A stretch of 64,000 nucleotides of DNA from an uncultured Opitutaceae bacterium. Lineage in GTDB: Bacteria > Verrucomicrobiota > Verrucomicrobiia > Opitutales > Opitutaceae. This document shows, one piece after another, positions 25,735-34,529 of this stretch; within the stretch, counting starts at the first letter, position 1, and the number at the start of each line of letters is the position of its first letter. The notes beneath the pieces are model-generated. The model saw nothing but the letters and a program-made list of their open reading frames with translations. It was not told the DNA's origin and made no database searches. Both the position numbers and the translations under genes were made by a program. The stretch is from the NCBI GenBank assembly GCA_937958045.1, contig CALFXL010000045.1:1-64000 (forward strand). The letters run 5' to 3'.

Positions 25735-25810
25735 GGATACCGCGAAAACCCGCGCGTAGTTTAATTTTGGATACGCGCGAGATCGGTCTGAATCAGGCGC
25801 GTGGACGCGC

Positions 25811-26686
25811 TTACACGCGTTGCATCACGACGTGGACGTCGAGGCGGTCGGACACCGTGCCTTTGAAGACGCCCTTGGTGGGCGTGCTGTCCTGATAGTC
25901 GCGGCCGATGGCGACTTTCACGTGCCGTTCTCCGGCGACGCAGTTGTTGGTGGGATCGAGCGGCCACCAGAATCCGCCGGGCAATCGCGCTTCGACCCAG
26001 GCATGACTCTCGCTCGAGCCGATGAGCGCGGGATCGAGTGAGCCCTCCGCGGCTTGGCGCTGGTCTTCGGTTTCGATGTAGCCGGTCACGTAGCGCGCGG
26101 GAATGCCGGCGGCGCGCAGGACAGCGATCATCAATTGCGCGAAGTCCTGACAAACGCCGCGACGCGACGAGAGAACTTCAGCGACCGGGGTGTCGATGCG
26201 CGTGGAGCCAGTTTCGTAGACGAGATTGGTTTTGATCCATTCGTTGAGCGCGAGCAACGAAGGGCCGATGGGCGACGCGGGCTGGAAAAATTGTGCGGCC
26301 AGCGCGTGTGCTTCCGGGGGAACGTCGATGGCGGGCGAGGGCATCAGGAATTCGCACAACTGCAGTCGCTCGCTTTGGTAGATTTGACGCGCTTCGGAGA
26401 GGGTGACTTCCAATGCCGCGGGCGGCGGGGACACGGGATGCGTTTCGACAACGGATTGGCTGATGAGCAGAAGCGATCGATGGCGATGAACGATGGAGAA
26501 CGTTTCGACGATGTTGCCGAAGTAGTCCGTGTACGTGTGGATGTTACAGGGCGGCGTGGTGTCGAGCTGGCGCGAGACCACGTGTTGCTGCGCGTCGGTG
26601 ACCGGCGTGAGACGGGCCTCCATGAAGGATTCCGAGGCGGTGCCGGCGTAGTGGTAGGACGTACGATGTTCGATCCGGAAGCGCAT
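25811..26686 (-). CDS. Transglutaminase-like cysteine peptidase
   Basis: A 291-aa protein. The N-terminal beta domain (about 1-80, 'RFRIEHRTSYHY', typical of the PF08379 bacterial transglutaminase N-region) precedes a transglutaminase-like core. The catalytic triad is visible: Cys179 in 'GVCQDFAQLM', His228 in 'SHAWVEA' and Asp244 in 'WPLDPTN'. Members are protease- or amidase-like and often sit beside circularly permuted ATP-grasp genes, absent here. Start at MRFRIEH. Confidence 0.9.
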   Translation of the reverse strand: MRFRIEHRTSYHYAGTASESFMEARLTPVTDAQQHVVSRQLDTTPPCNIHTYTDYFGNIVETFSIVHRHRSLLLISQSVVETHPVSPPPAALEVTLSEARQIYQSERLQLCEFLMPSPAIDVPPEAHALAAQFFQPASPIGPSLLALNEWIKTNLVYETGSTRIDTPVAEVLSSRRGVCQDFAQLMIAVLRAAGIPARYVTGYIETEDQRQAAEGSLDPALIGSSESHAWVEARLPGGFWWPLDPTNNCVAGERHVKVAIGRDYQDSTPTKGVFKGTVSDRLDVHVVMQRV

Positions 26687-26868
26687 TTCGCGCGTCACTG
26701 TTTCGGCGCGCACTAGCGGCGCAAGCTTTTGGGTAAATGCGGCGGATAAAGTCTGGACTAGAGGTATGAATGATTCGAATGCCTGGCTGTGCGGGAGTGT
26801 CGGACGGGGCGGAAATTGAGTTGCCCCGGCTCGTTGCTGGGAGCAGACACATCGGTTCCATTCATCAC

Positions 26869-27342
26869 ATGAGTCTCGACGTTCCTGCGCAACTCTCCAT
26901 CGACGGTGCCGCTTTCAAAATCGGCGTCGCGGCGGCGCGTTTCAACTCACGCCTCACCGATGCGCTGCTGGAGCAGGTGACGGAGCAGCTGCGCGCCGCG
27001 GGGGTGAAGAAAAAGAACCTCCATGTGGTGCGCGTACCGGGCTCCAACGAGTTGCCGATCGCCGCGCAACTGCTGGCGCGACGTCATCGGCTGGATGTGG
27101 TCGTCGCGCTCGGCGTGCTGATCCGAGGCGATACGATCCACTACGAGTTGATCGCCGATGCCACCACGCAGGCCTTGCAGCGCGTCGCGCTCGATGCGGG
27201 AGTGCCGGTGATCAATGGCGTGGTCGTCGCCGAGAACAAGAAGCAGGCCGAAGAGCGCTGTCTCGGCAAAATCAACCGCGGTGGCGAATTCGCGAGCTCC
27301 GCGCTGGAGATGGCCGCCCTCAAAAAATCCCTTTCCCAATGA
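26869..27342 (+). CDS. ribH: 6,7-dimethyl-8-ribityllumazine synthase
   Basis: 157 aa, normal length. It joins 5-amino-6-ribitylamino-uracil with 3,4-dihydroxy-2-butanone 4-phosphate in riboflavin synthesis. Motifs: 'ARFNSRLTDALLEQ' (substrate site), 'VPGSNELPIAAQ', 'ALGVLIRGDTIHYELIA' with the catalytic His in 'IHYE', and 'VINGVVVAENKKQAEER' in place of the more usual 'GVLT..' form. No FMN riboswitch is seen upstream. Its last codon overlaps nusB by 4 bases (ATGA), so the two are translationally coupled, a common bacterial pairing. Start at MSLDVPA. Confidence 0.95.
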   Translation: MSLDVPAQLSIDGAAFKIGVAAARFNSRLTDALLEQVTEQLRAAGVKKKNLHVVRVPGSNELPIAAQLLARRHRLDVVVALGVLIRGDTIHYELIADATTQALQRVALDAGVPVINGVVVAENKKQAEERCLGKINRGGEFASSALEMAALKKSLSQ

Positions 27343-27788
27343 GCAAAGCCTTGTTTGCCCAACGCCGCGACGGTCGCGTCGCCGCCATGCAGTATCTTTA
27401 TTCCTGGAGCATCAATGCTCCGGAAAACCTGCTCGAGGACCTACGCTACTTTTTCGAGAACCAGGAAAAGCCGCGCGAGCATTACGCCTTTGGTGAAGAG
27501 CTGATTCACGGCGTGATCGAGCACATCGACGAGCTCGACGCGCGCATCAAAGGCCTCGCCCACAACTGGGATTTCGACCGCATCGCCCGCATCGATTTGG
27601 CGATCCTGCGTCTCGCGATGTTCGAGATGATCTATCGCAAGGACATCCCGCCAGTCGTCTCGATCAACGAAGCGATCGATCTCTCCAAACAATTCTCCAA
27701 TGCCGACGCTAAGCGCTTCATCAACGGCATCCTCGATCGCTTGAAAGATCAGCTCGGACGCGATTCGCGCAAAGCCGCGAGCGAGTAG
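27339..27788 (+). CDS. nusB: Transcription antitermination factor NusB
   Basis: 149 aa, all-helical NusB fold. 'RRDGRVAAMQYLYSW' is the Arg-rich boxA-RNA contact region; 'NWDFDRIARIDLAILRLAMFEM' and 'INEAIDLSKQFSNADAKRFINGILD' are the family hallmarks. With NusE it binds rRNA leader boxA and supports rRNA transcription. It overlaps the ribH stop. Confidence 0.95.
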   Translation: MSKALFAQRRDGRVAAMQYLYSWSINAPENLLEDLRYFFENQEKPREHYAFGEELIHGVIEHIDELDARIKGLAHNWDFDRIARIDLAILRLAMFEMIYRKDIPPVVSINEAIDLSKQFSNADAKRFINGILDRLKDQLGRDSRKAASE

Positions 27789-27905
27789 CCGCCGCGAAAC
27801 GCCCGGCGCCCATGGGCCGGTGATCCACGGGCGAGCGGATCGGGCGATTTCGCCGCAGCGGGTTTTTCACTGGTCATCGGTCGCGGCGTCATTGGTCATT
27901 TCCCC

Positions 27906-28823
27906 ATGTTCGGTCTCTTCAAAAAATTCAAAGACGGTCTCGCCAAAACAGTCTCGGCGATAGCAGCGAAGACGGCGGCGATCTTCGGACAGAAACCGAT
28001 CGATGCGTCGTCGCTCGAAACGCTCGAGGAAGCGCTCTACACGGCGGACTTCGGCGTCGAGACGACCGAGGAAATTCTCACCGAGATCAAAGCCGCCTAT
28101 AAGAAAGACAAAGAGCTGCACGGTCAGCAGGCGGCGGCAATCGGCGCCGCAGTCCTGCGACGCGTGCTCGCCGGCTCGGAAGGCGTGCTGACGGAAGCGG
28201 CCAACAAACCGACAGTGATCGCGATGATCGGCGTGAACGGTTCGGGCAAGACCACGACCTCTGCGAAACTTGCGTGGAAGCTGAAACAGGAAGGCAAGAG
28301 CGTCACGCTCGCGGCATGCGACACATTTCGCGCGGCGGCGGTGGAACAACTCAAGACCTGGGCGACGCGACTCGACCTGGAAATCGTCGCGAGTCACACC
28401 GGCGCGGATTCGGCGGCGGTGGCGTTCGATGCATTTCAGGCGGCGAAGTCGCGCGATCGCGATTTCTTGATCGTGGATACGGCGGGCCGACTTCACACTA
28501 AGAGCAATCTCATGGAGGAACTCGCGAAGATCCGTCGCGTGCTGCAGAAACACGATGCGAGCGCGCCGCAGCATCGCTGGCTCGTGGTCGATGGTTCGCT
28601 CGGCTCCAACTCGATCGAGCAAGCGAAAGCATTTCACCAAAGCTTCGGACTCACGGGCCTCGTCGTCACGAAACTCGACGGCACCAGTCGCGGTGGCGCG
28701 CTGGTGGGCATTTATCGCCAACTAAAACTGCCCATCTATTTCCTCGGCCTGGGAGAACAAGCGGAAGACCTGCAGCCGTTCTCGGTGGATAATTACGTAA
28801 AGGCGGTCTTCGGGTTGGAGTGA
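27906..28823 (+). CDS. ftsY: Signal recognition particle receptor FtsY
   Basis: 305 aa, a short FtsY lacking the long acidic A domain. The N-terminal amphipathic segment (FGLFKKFKDGLAKT) could bind the membrane. The N domain is followed by the G domain with 'GVNGSGKTTT' (P-loop), 'DTFRAAAVEQLKTW', 'DTAGRLHT', 'TKLDGTSRGG' and 'GLGEQAEDLQPF'. It docks ribosome-SRP complexes at the membrane. Confidence 0.95.
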   Translation: MFGLFKKFKDGLAKTVSAIAAKTAAIFGQKPIDASSLETLEEALYTADFGVETTEEILTEIKAAYKKDKELHGQQAAAIGAAVLRRVLAGSEGVLTEAANKPTVIAMIGVNGSGKTTTSAKLAWKLKQEGKSVTLAACDTFRAAAVEQLKTWATRLDLEIVASHTGADSAAVAFDAFQAAKSRDRDFLIVDTAGRLHTKSNLMEELAKIRRVLQKHDASAPQHRWLVVDGSLGSNSIEQAKAFHQSFGLTGLVVTKLDGTSRGGALVGIYRQLKLPIYFLGLGEQAEDLQPFSVDNYVKAVFGLE

Positions 28824-28871
28824 GCGCGCGCTTCGCTTAATCAACACGTTTCGCGAAGAAAACCGTGTGGC

Positions 28872-28892
28872 GGACAATGCGGAGCATTGTCC
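28872..28892. repeat. Perfect palindrome, possible dispersed element
   Basis: GGACAATGC-GGA-GCATTGTCC, 9-bp arms around 3 bases, between convergent ftsY and the 28919 gene. Its right half, GCGGAGCATTGTCC, recurs at 35772-35785. No T tract, so not a normal terminator. Confidence 0.5.
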
Positions 28893-28918
28893 CCAACCTG
28901 CGCTATGTCTCCCCGCGG

Positions 28919-29359
28919 TCAGCGCACGAGCGACAGAATGCCGAGCGCGAGGCTGATGACGCCCAGCGCTACGCTCCACAAGCCGAGGACCGTCGCGATG
29001 CGCACCACCACTTGCGGGTGTTGCAGACACGCACGGAGTTTTCCCGGGAGCGATTCATCAGCTACGATCGCCAATTTTATCGGACCTTGGCGCGTGGTCA
29101 GCCCCAACGCCTTTCGGTACCACGCGTTGATAAAGACATGCTGCGCGGTCTCGTCCACGGTATGGCCAGTTTGCTCGGTGAAACGTTTGAGATAGTACTC
29201 GTCGACCATCTTGGCTTCGCAGCGGATTGACCGGTGATTGTCTTCGTTGCGCACGTGAACGATCGTGCGCGAGGTAAATGTTGAAGCGGGTGTGGGACTG
29301 ATCCAAATCGCGCCGGATTCGACGTCATCCCAGATCGCCGTGTGCAATTCGTACTCCAT
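28919..29359 (-). CDS. Hypothetical tail-anchored protein
   Basis: 146 aa. A soluble, mixed alpha/beta N-terminal part (about 1-115, containing 'WISPTPASTFTSRTIVHVRNE' and 'KRFTEQTGHTVD') is followed by one or two C-terminal hydrophobic segments (about 120-143, 'VLGLWSVALGVISLALGILSL'). This looks like a tail-anchored membrane protein. No family recognised. The frame extends 41 codons upstream without plausible coding signal, so MEYELHT is preferred. Confidence 0.65.
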   Translation of the reverse strand: MEYELHTAIWDDVESGAIWISPTPASTFTSRTIVHVRNEDNHRSIRCEAKMVDEYYLKRFTEQTGHTVDETAQHVFINAWYRKALGLTTRQGPIKLAIVADESLPGKLRACLQHPQVVVRIATVLGLWSVALGVISLALGILSLVR

Positions 29360-29488
29360 GCGGGACTCCCGTTTTTTGAGATAACTGTGGGGCTGAGAAA
29401 ATACACCGCCGTCGCTGACACGAGAGGAAAAGCTCGTGCGCGCGAACGGCGAGTTGTGGCGGGAGTTGGTTAACGCATTCACTGCGCG

Positions 29489-30481
29489 TCACGCGGCCAA
29501 CGTAAAGGCGCGGGCTCGCGCGAGAGCGCGGTGGTGAATGAGCGGATCGATGTTGCAGCCGGTGAGTGGTACGACGACTTGGCGTCCCGCGAGCTCGGGA
29601 AGTCTGCCCGCGAGGCAGGCGGCGAGTGCGGCGGCGCCAGCGCCTTCGATGACGATGTTCTCCGTTTCGTGAAGATGCAGCAACGCGGCGGCGAGATCGT
29701 CTTCGGTCACGGTCACGACGCGATCCACCAACGCGCGCGCGAGCGCGAAGGTTTTTTCACCCGTTTGCGCAACCGCGAGACCATCCGCGAGCGAAGCGCT
29801 CACGGGAACGCGCACGGGTTTTCCCGCGTCGAGCGCGACCGCGAGTCCGGGCGCGTGAGCGGGTTCGACGCCGATCACGAGCGCATCCGGACGCAGCGCT
29901 TTGACCACTGTGGCGACGCCGGCGAGAAGACCGCCGCCGCCGACGGGAACGACAAACGCGTCCGCGTCGGGAAACGCGAAGAGCGCTTCGAGCGCGAGCG
30001 TGCCTTGGCCCGCGATGACCGCGAGATCGTCGAACGGATGCACATACGTCGCACCGTTTTCATCCGCGAAGCGCACGGCAAACGCGGCCGATTCATCGTA
30101 CGAGGCGCCGTGCTGCACGACATGCGCGCCGAGTTGACGGCAACGCTCGGCCTTCACGCGCGGCGCGTTGCGCGGCATCACGACCGTGACGGCGATGCCG
30201 AGTTGCGCGCCGTGATACGCGAGCCCGAGCGCGTGGTTGCCGGCGGACGCCGCGACGACTCCGCGCGAACGTTGCGCGGACGAAAGCGACAGCAGGGCGT
30301 TGCGCGCGCCGCGTTCTTTGAACGAACCGGTGAACTGCTGGTAGTCGTGCTTCAAAATGATGCCCATGCCCGCGAGTTCGCTGAGCGGTCGGGAGACCGC
30401 GCAAGGAGTGGCGCGCAGGCCTCCGGCAATGCGCGCGTGCGCCTGCCGGACGGTGTCGAAGGTAAGGGCTTCGGAGTTCAT
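29489..30481 (-). CDS. Threonine/serine dehydratase (PLP-dependent)
   Basis: A 330-aa fold-type II PLP enzyme, with catalytic Lys55 in 'GSFKERGA', cofactor motifs 'SAGNHALG' and 'VGGGGLLAGVA', and a C-terminal 'PLTGCNID'. It deaminates threonine to 2-oxobutanoate and/or serine to pyruvate. It lacks the C-terminal ACT-like regulatory domain of long IlvA, so sequence alone would suggest a TdcB-type catabolic enzyme. However, an Ile-rich leader ORF, an antiterminator segment and a terminator lie directly before it, which point to isoleucine-responsive control and a biosynthetic role. Confidence 0.9.
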   Translation of the reverse strand: MNSEALTFDTVRQAHARIAGGLRATPCAVSRPLSELAGMGIILKHDYQQFTGSFKERGARNALLSLSSAQRSRGVVAASAGNHALGLAYHGAQLGIAVTVVMPRNAPRVKAERCRQLGAHVVQHGASYDESAAFAVRFADENGATYVHPFDDLAVIAGQGTLALEALFAFPDADAFVVPVGGGGLLAGVATVVKALRPDALVIGVEPAHAPGLAVALDAGKPVRVPVSASLADGLAVAQTGEKTFALARALVDRVVTVTEDDLAAALLHLHETENIVIEGAGAAALAACLAGRLPELAGRQVVVPLTGCNIDPLIHHRALARARAFTLAA

Positions 30482-30495
30482 TGAGAAATGCGGAC

Positions 30496-30525
30496 AACAA
30501 AAAACCCCGGGCTTTAGGCCCGGGG
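30496..30525 (-). terminator. Terminator/attenuator hairpin before dehydratase
   Basis: On the minus strand: a perfect 8-bp stem ccccgggc/gcccgggg, loop of five bases, then TTTTTTGTTG, ending 15 bases before the dehydratase start. Its left arm can instead pair with GGCCCGGG at 30577-30584, giving mutually exclusive folds. Confidence 0.85.
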
Positions 30526-30558
30526 CGTGAAAGGGAACGATGCGTATTCGAAATGTGG

Positions 30559-30648
30559 TTACGCGACGTCTCCGTGCCCGGGCCGGGTGCGAATAATAAT
30601 CATCATGCCGATGATCATGGCGCGGGCGATGTGAGCGAAGGACGTCAT
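30559..30648 (-). CDS. Candidate Ile/Met-rich leader peptide
   Basis: 29 codons, starting ATG, ending TAA. The central stretch reads MIIGMMIIIRT: six Ile in the peptide, including ATC-ATC and then three consecutive ATT codons just before the antiterminator segment. Ile-run leader peptides precede ilv operons and stall ribosomes when charged tRNA-Ile is scarce. It lies immediately upstream of the terminator and the dehydratase, all on the same strand. Leader function is inferred; it might also be a small gene of its own. Confidence 0.6.
   Translation of the reverse strand: MTSFAHIARAMIIGMMIIIRTRPGHGDVA
30577..30584 (-). promoter_or_regulatory. Candidate antiterminator segment
   Basis: GGCCCGGG on the minus strand, inside the end of the leader peptide frame and just downstream of the Ile codons. 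It is complementary to the terminator left arm (CCCGGGCC). A further upstream segment, GCCCG in the leader ORF near 30624-30632, could pair with its CGGGC. This is the 1:2, 2:3, 3:4 scheme of classical attenuators. Confidence 0.55.
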
Positions 30649-30757
30649 TTGAGTGAGTGTTCGAACGAAAACGAAAATCGCTCCGTTTAGCAAGACTGGC
30701 GTTGGAAGGCGCCGGCGGATGTGTCCTTGGTCACATCCACCAGCGATTGGATTGTAC

Positions 30758-32848
30758 TCAAAAACTCACGCGCAGACCGAGGGCGACATTTCTTCCCGGC
30801 AGCGGGGCAACTTCCTTGAGGAAAGACACATGCGGGCGAACTTCTTCATTGGCGAGATTCTGACCACGCATGAATAAGTCGCAGGCGAACCGACCGACAT
30901 CGAAGTGCCAGCCGAGCGATGCGTTGAGCAGCGTGCTGGCGTCGGTCGGCGTTTCGTCATCCGCGAGATGGCGCGCGCGATCGATGCATTGCACCTCGAT
31001 GCCGCCGAAAAAAGGGCCGCCGCGGTAGTCGATGCCTGCGGTCAAACGTCGCGGTGTGATGCGCGGCAGATTGCCCGCGCCGTCGGTCAGCCGGCCGCGC
31101 ACAAAATCGCCCGCGAGACGAAAGTCCCACGTATGGGCCGAAGATTCGTGCAAGTGAAACAGCACCTCGGCTTCCGCACCGTGAAACCCGGCGTCGTGTT
31201 GGGCGTAACGATAAACCGGCAAGTGATCTTCTTCGGCACCGGTCGCGCGCGGGAAGATGTATCCAGAAAATCGATTCACGAAAACGGTGATCTCGCCGGT
31301 GATCCGTCCCGTGCGACGACGCAGACTCAGGTCAAGCGCGAGAGAACGTTCGCGATCGAGGCGTTCGTCGCCGATTTCAAACGACGCGGTGCCGGCATGC
31401 GGGCCATTGGCGTAGAGCTCTTGCGCGTTGGGCGCGCGTTCGGTGCGGGCGAGCGTCGAACCAATCGACCAAGCGGGTGAGAGCGTCCACACGGCGCCTG
31501 TCGAAAACGTGAACGTCTCGTGACGCCGACTCCGACGGGAGCTGTCGCGCAGAGAAATCTCTTGAGACTCGGCGCGAGCGCCGGCCTGCCAGGAGACTTG
31601 TCCGAGATCGATTTCCTCGAACGCAAACACCGCATGGCGAAGCGTGCGCGAGGACGGCATCAGCGCCGCTTCGCCGGTGATGCTGAGCGCATCGCGTGAG
31701 CTTTGCAGACCGATGGCGCCGCTGAGTTGACCGACCGGCGTTTGCATCAACTCCACGCGCGCATCGTGTCCTTGGTTTTTGAATACAGCGGCCGTTTCGG
31801 CGCCTTCGCGTTCCGAATGGCGATAACGGGCGGCTGCGACTTTGAAGCGCGCGGAGCGAAACGGTCCGGTTAATTGATTGATTTCGCCGTGAAGCTCGAG
31901 ACGTTGGCGGCGCAGATCGATGCGCACGTCGTGTTCTTCGTGTTCGTGTGACGGGTCATCGTGCTCGTCGTGCGCATGCACGTGCGCGCCTGCGGGAATG
32001 CCGTAGTCGGCGCGATGTTCGCTCAGCGCGACACCGACGAAACCGCGCGCATGTATCCACGCGAATCCGGTGGCGCCACCCTGCGCTTGCTGACGCGAGT
32101 TTGGCAGACGATCGCGTGCAAACACCGGCGTGGGTCCGCCTTCATGTTCGGCGTGTTCGATTTCTTCCGCGCGTTTGCTTTCGGAGAAAGCGAAGCCGGG
32201 AATGCGAAGATCGTCGTGATCGCGACGGTACGCATCGACATGCCATGCGAGAGAGCCTTGCGTACCCTCGAATAAAACCGCGCCACTTTTGCCGTCATCG
32301 ACGGATGAAACGCGCGCGACGGCACGACCTTCAACCGTCGCGTCGGACAAGAAAGAAGGCACGCGATGATCGATGACATTGACGATGCCGCCGATGGCAT
32401 TTCCGCCGTAGAGAACGGTGGCGGGGCCGCGCACGATTTCGACGCGCTCGATGAGCAGCGGATCGGTTGCGATCGCGTGATCGGGACTCGTGGAGGACGC
32501 GTCGAGCGAACCGAGTCCGTTTTCGGCGATGCGAAGGCGATCGCCGCTGAGGCCGCGGACAACCGGACGACTGGCGCCCGGGCCGAAGTAAGTGGCCGCG
32601 ACGCCGGGCTGATGCGCCAGCGTTTCACCGAGCGAAGATTGGCTTTCGAGCAACAACGCGCGGCCGGCCAGCACGGAGGTCGGTGTGGCGAGATCGGCTT
32701 GCGCGCGGCGGAAGGGAGTCGCCGTCACGATCATGTTTTCGAGGGCGACAGGTTCGTCGGCCGGCGAATGAACATGCGTCGGAGGCGACGCTTGTCCGTG
32801 CAGAAGCACGGGCGTGAGCAAAAGTGGGAGAAAGGGACGAAGGTGCAT
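30758..32848 (-). CDS. TonB-dependent metal receptor with His-rich loops (ZnuD-like)
   Basis: 696 aa. Signal peptide (about 1-19), TonB box-like segment 'ALENMIVTATPF' (about 36-46), plug domain with 'VVRGLSGDRLRIAENGL' and 'IERVEIVRGPATVLYGGNAIGG', then a 22-strand barrel ending 'ALGLRVSF'. Two His/Asp/Glu-rich loops stand out: residues about 229-237 and 289-307 ('HVHAHDEHDDPSHEHEEHD'). This matches ZnuD-type outer-membrane zinc importers and related metal receptors. The upstream small His/Cys gene and the nearby COG0523 GTPase support a zinc role. No Zur box was recognised. Confidence 0.87.
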   Translation of the reverse strand: MHLRPFLPLLLTPVLLHGQASPPTHVHSPADEPVALENMIVTATPFRRAQADLATPTSVLAGRALLLESQSSLGETLAHQPGVAATYFGPGASRPVVRGLSGDRLRIAENGLGSLDASSTSPDHAIATDPLLIERVEIVRGPATVLYGGNAIGGIVNVIDHRVPSFLSDATVEGRAVARVSSVDDGKSGAVLFEGTQGSLAWHVDAYRRDHDDLRIPGFAFSESKRAEEIEHAEHEGGPTPVFARDRLPNSRQQAQGGATGFAWIHARGFVGVALSEHRADYGIPAGAHVHAHDEHDDPSHEHEEHDVRIDLRRQRLELHGEINQLTGPFRSARFKVAAARYRHSEREGAETAAVFKNQGHDARVELMQTPVGQLSGAIGLQSSRDALSITGEAALMPSSRTLRHAVFAFEEIDLGQVSWQAGARAESQEISLRDSSRRSRRHETFTFSTGAVWTLSPAWSIGSTLARTERAPNAQELYANGPHAGTASFEIGDERLDRERSLALDLSLRRRTGRITGEITVFVNRFSGYIFPRATGAEEDHLPVYRYAQHDAGFHGAEAEVLFHLHESSAHTWDFRLAGDFVRGRLTDGAGNLPRITPRRLTAGIDYRGGPFFGGIEVQCIDRARHLADDETPTDASTLLNASLGWHFDVGRFACDLFMRGQNLANEEVRPHVSFLKEVAPLPGRNVALGLRVSF

Positions 32849-32967
32849 GAATGCGGATGTAGTGAGCGCGTGGATACACTGCGGCATCCTGCGCGCAGGG
32901 CGGAGCCAAGGGACACGGCGCAGACGCGCGCACGTAGTCCGTGAGCGGGAAGAAAATTAGGCGTTGC

Positions 32968-33285
32968 TCAGGCCGCAGGCGGGCCGCACCCGGGAGGAAA
33001 ACGATGCGCCACACGCGTCAGGACGACGTTGTCGGCAGAAGCATGCGTGGGCGTTTGCCACGATTCGGCGGGTGGAGCGATCGCGACAGGTGCGAGATCG
33101 GTCCAGATGCCGTGCGCAAAAAGCACGACGGCGCATTGATGCGTTTCCTCGTGACAGCAGTCGTGATGCACCTGCTCATGCGCTTCGGGCGAAGCCGCGA
33201 GAATGCTCAACGTGAGCACCAACGCCGCAGCTCCGCCTGCGAGGAAGCGGTGGAAAAAACAGCGGATATCGGTGAGCGTCGGCAC
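32968..33285 (-). CDS. Small membrane protein with His/Cys cluster, metal-island
   Basis: About 105 aa. One hydrophobic segment (about 15-32, 'FLAGGAAALVLTLSILAAS') is followed by a His/Cys-rich exposed stretch, 'HEQVHHDCCHEETHQC', then 'AVVLFAHGIW'. The pattern resembles DUF2946-like small proteins that accompany metal receptors; an exported metal-binding role is inferred. There is no ATG in a sensible position; GTG at 33285 or TTG at 33342 would be used. Same strand as the receptor, 119 bases upstream of it. Confidence 0.6.
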   Translation of the reverse strand: MPTLTDIRCFFHRFLAGGAAALVLTLSILAASPEAHEQVHHDCCHEETHQCAVVLFAHGIWTDLAPVAIAPPAESWQTPTHASADNVVLTRVAHRFPPGCGPPAA

Positions 33286-33494
33286 GGTGACAGGACTGAG
33301 AGGCGCCAGTATGCCAAACTCGTCAAGTGGGCGCGCGATCAATCGTGCGTGAAATACGAGAGTGCGTGCGCAACGAGTTTTTTTAGGAAGTCATGAGTCG
33401 GAACTTTGCCCGTAAACACGAGGTCAGGCGAAGTCGCGTAAACGCAGCCGACATTTCCCGGAGAAAACGGTATGCGGTCGAAATCGCGGCATCT

Positions 33495-34478
33495 ATGCAT
33501 CGCTGGCTGACGCTCCTCATCTTCGGAATCGCACTTGGGCAGATGGGCGGCGCGCGCGCGGATCAATTGATCTTTAAAGACGGCGATCGTGTGCAGGGCA
33601 CGTTCGTGCGACGCGAGAACGGGAAAATCGTTTTTCAATCCACGCGGTTCGGTGATCTCAGCGTGAACGAGTCCGAAGCGACGGTGGAAATCACGTCGCA
33701 GCCACCGCCCCCGATTGTTGCGCCGATGCCGACGGAGGAACGACAGCCGGTGTCGGACGACGAGTTGCTGACGCGGTGGCGGCGAAAGATGGAGCAAGGC
33801 ATTGTGCGGTGGTGGGAACCGTGGAATGGACGTATCGCGGTCTCGACCGATGTGGTGCATGACTCGCAGGAGCGCACGGTGTTTCTGGCCGAGGGGCGGT
33901 TGCGACGCACGTGGTCGCAGGACGAAGTGCAGCAGGAGTTGCGGTACGAATACCGCGAAGAGGAGGAGCGCACGACGGTGGATATGTTGAAAGGCACCGG
34001 CTCGTGGCGGCACGACTGGCGGGGCAACCGCTACTTCACGCTGTATCGCGCGACCTTCGAGCGCGACAAGGTGAACTCAGGCTCGTTTCAGCCTTTTCCG
34101 TATTTGCTCCTTCATCAACAGCTCGGCGCCGGTGTGATCCTCATCAAAAAACCTCGCGTGCAGATACGCGTGGGTGTGGCCGAGAATTTCTTTAATGTGT
34201 GGTCGCTCGATACGGATGAAAAATCGTCCGAGCACGTCGAAGCCGCTTTCCTCGAAAGCGAATTCCATCTGCCGTGGCGCGTTAGCATCACCGAACGCGG
34301 CATGTGGTATTACTCGATCAAAGAGAGCACGCAGGGCTGGGAAAATCAGTTTGAGCTGTCGAAGAAACTCACGGATTCGCTGAGCCTCGGCGTGCGACAT
34401 GAGTTGCGCAAAAACAACCCGGACTCGCGCGTGCAGGATTACGAGCGACTGCGCTTTTTGATCGGGTACGATTTCTGA
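33495..34478 (+). CDS. DUF481 (YdiY-like) outer-membrane protein
   Basis: 327 aa. Signal peptide (about 1-22, ending 'GGARA'), then a short beta domain, 'DQLIFKDGDRVQGTFVRRENGKIVFQS', seen in many verrucomicrobial DUF481 proteins, and a C-terminal DUF481 beta-barrel region (about 110-327) ending in 'LIGYDF' with a terminal Phe. E. coli YdiY is acid/salt induced; the function is unknown. It is divergent from the metal receptor locus. Start at MHRWLTL because of the signal peptide. Confidence 0.82.
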   Translation: MHRWLTLLIFGIALGQMGGARADQLIFKDGDRVQGTFVRRENGKIVFQSTRFGDLSVNESEATVEITSQPPPPIVAPMPTEERQPVSDDELLTRWRRKMEQGIVRWWEPWNGRIAVSTDVVHDSQERTVFLAEGRLRRTWSQDEVQQELRYEYREEEERTTVDMLKGTGSWRHDWRGNRYFTLYRATFERDKVNSGSFQPFPYLLLHQQLGAGVILIKKPRVQIRVGVAENFFNVWSLDTDEKSSEHVEAAFLESEFHLPWRVSITERGMWYYSIKESTQGWENQFELSKKLTDSLSLGVRHELRKNNPDSRVQDYERLRFLIGYDF

Positions 34479-34529
34479 GCGTGCTGCGCAGCGTCGGATG
34501 GCGCGGAGAGCAAGAATCGCGGCAAGCGA

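Noticed and set aside
26720..26868. FMN riboswitch before ribH
   Set aside because: No conserved FMN aptamer (AGGATA...GGGC-type) blocks; only about 180 bases are available and no multi-stem fold is seen.
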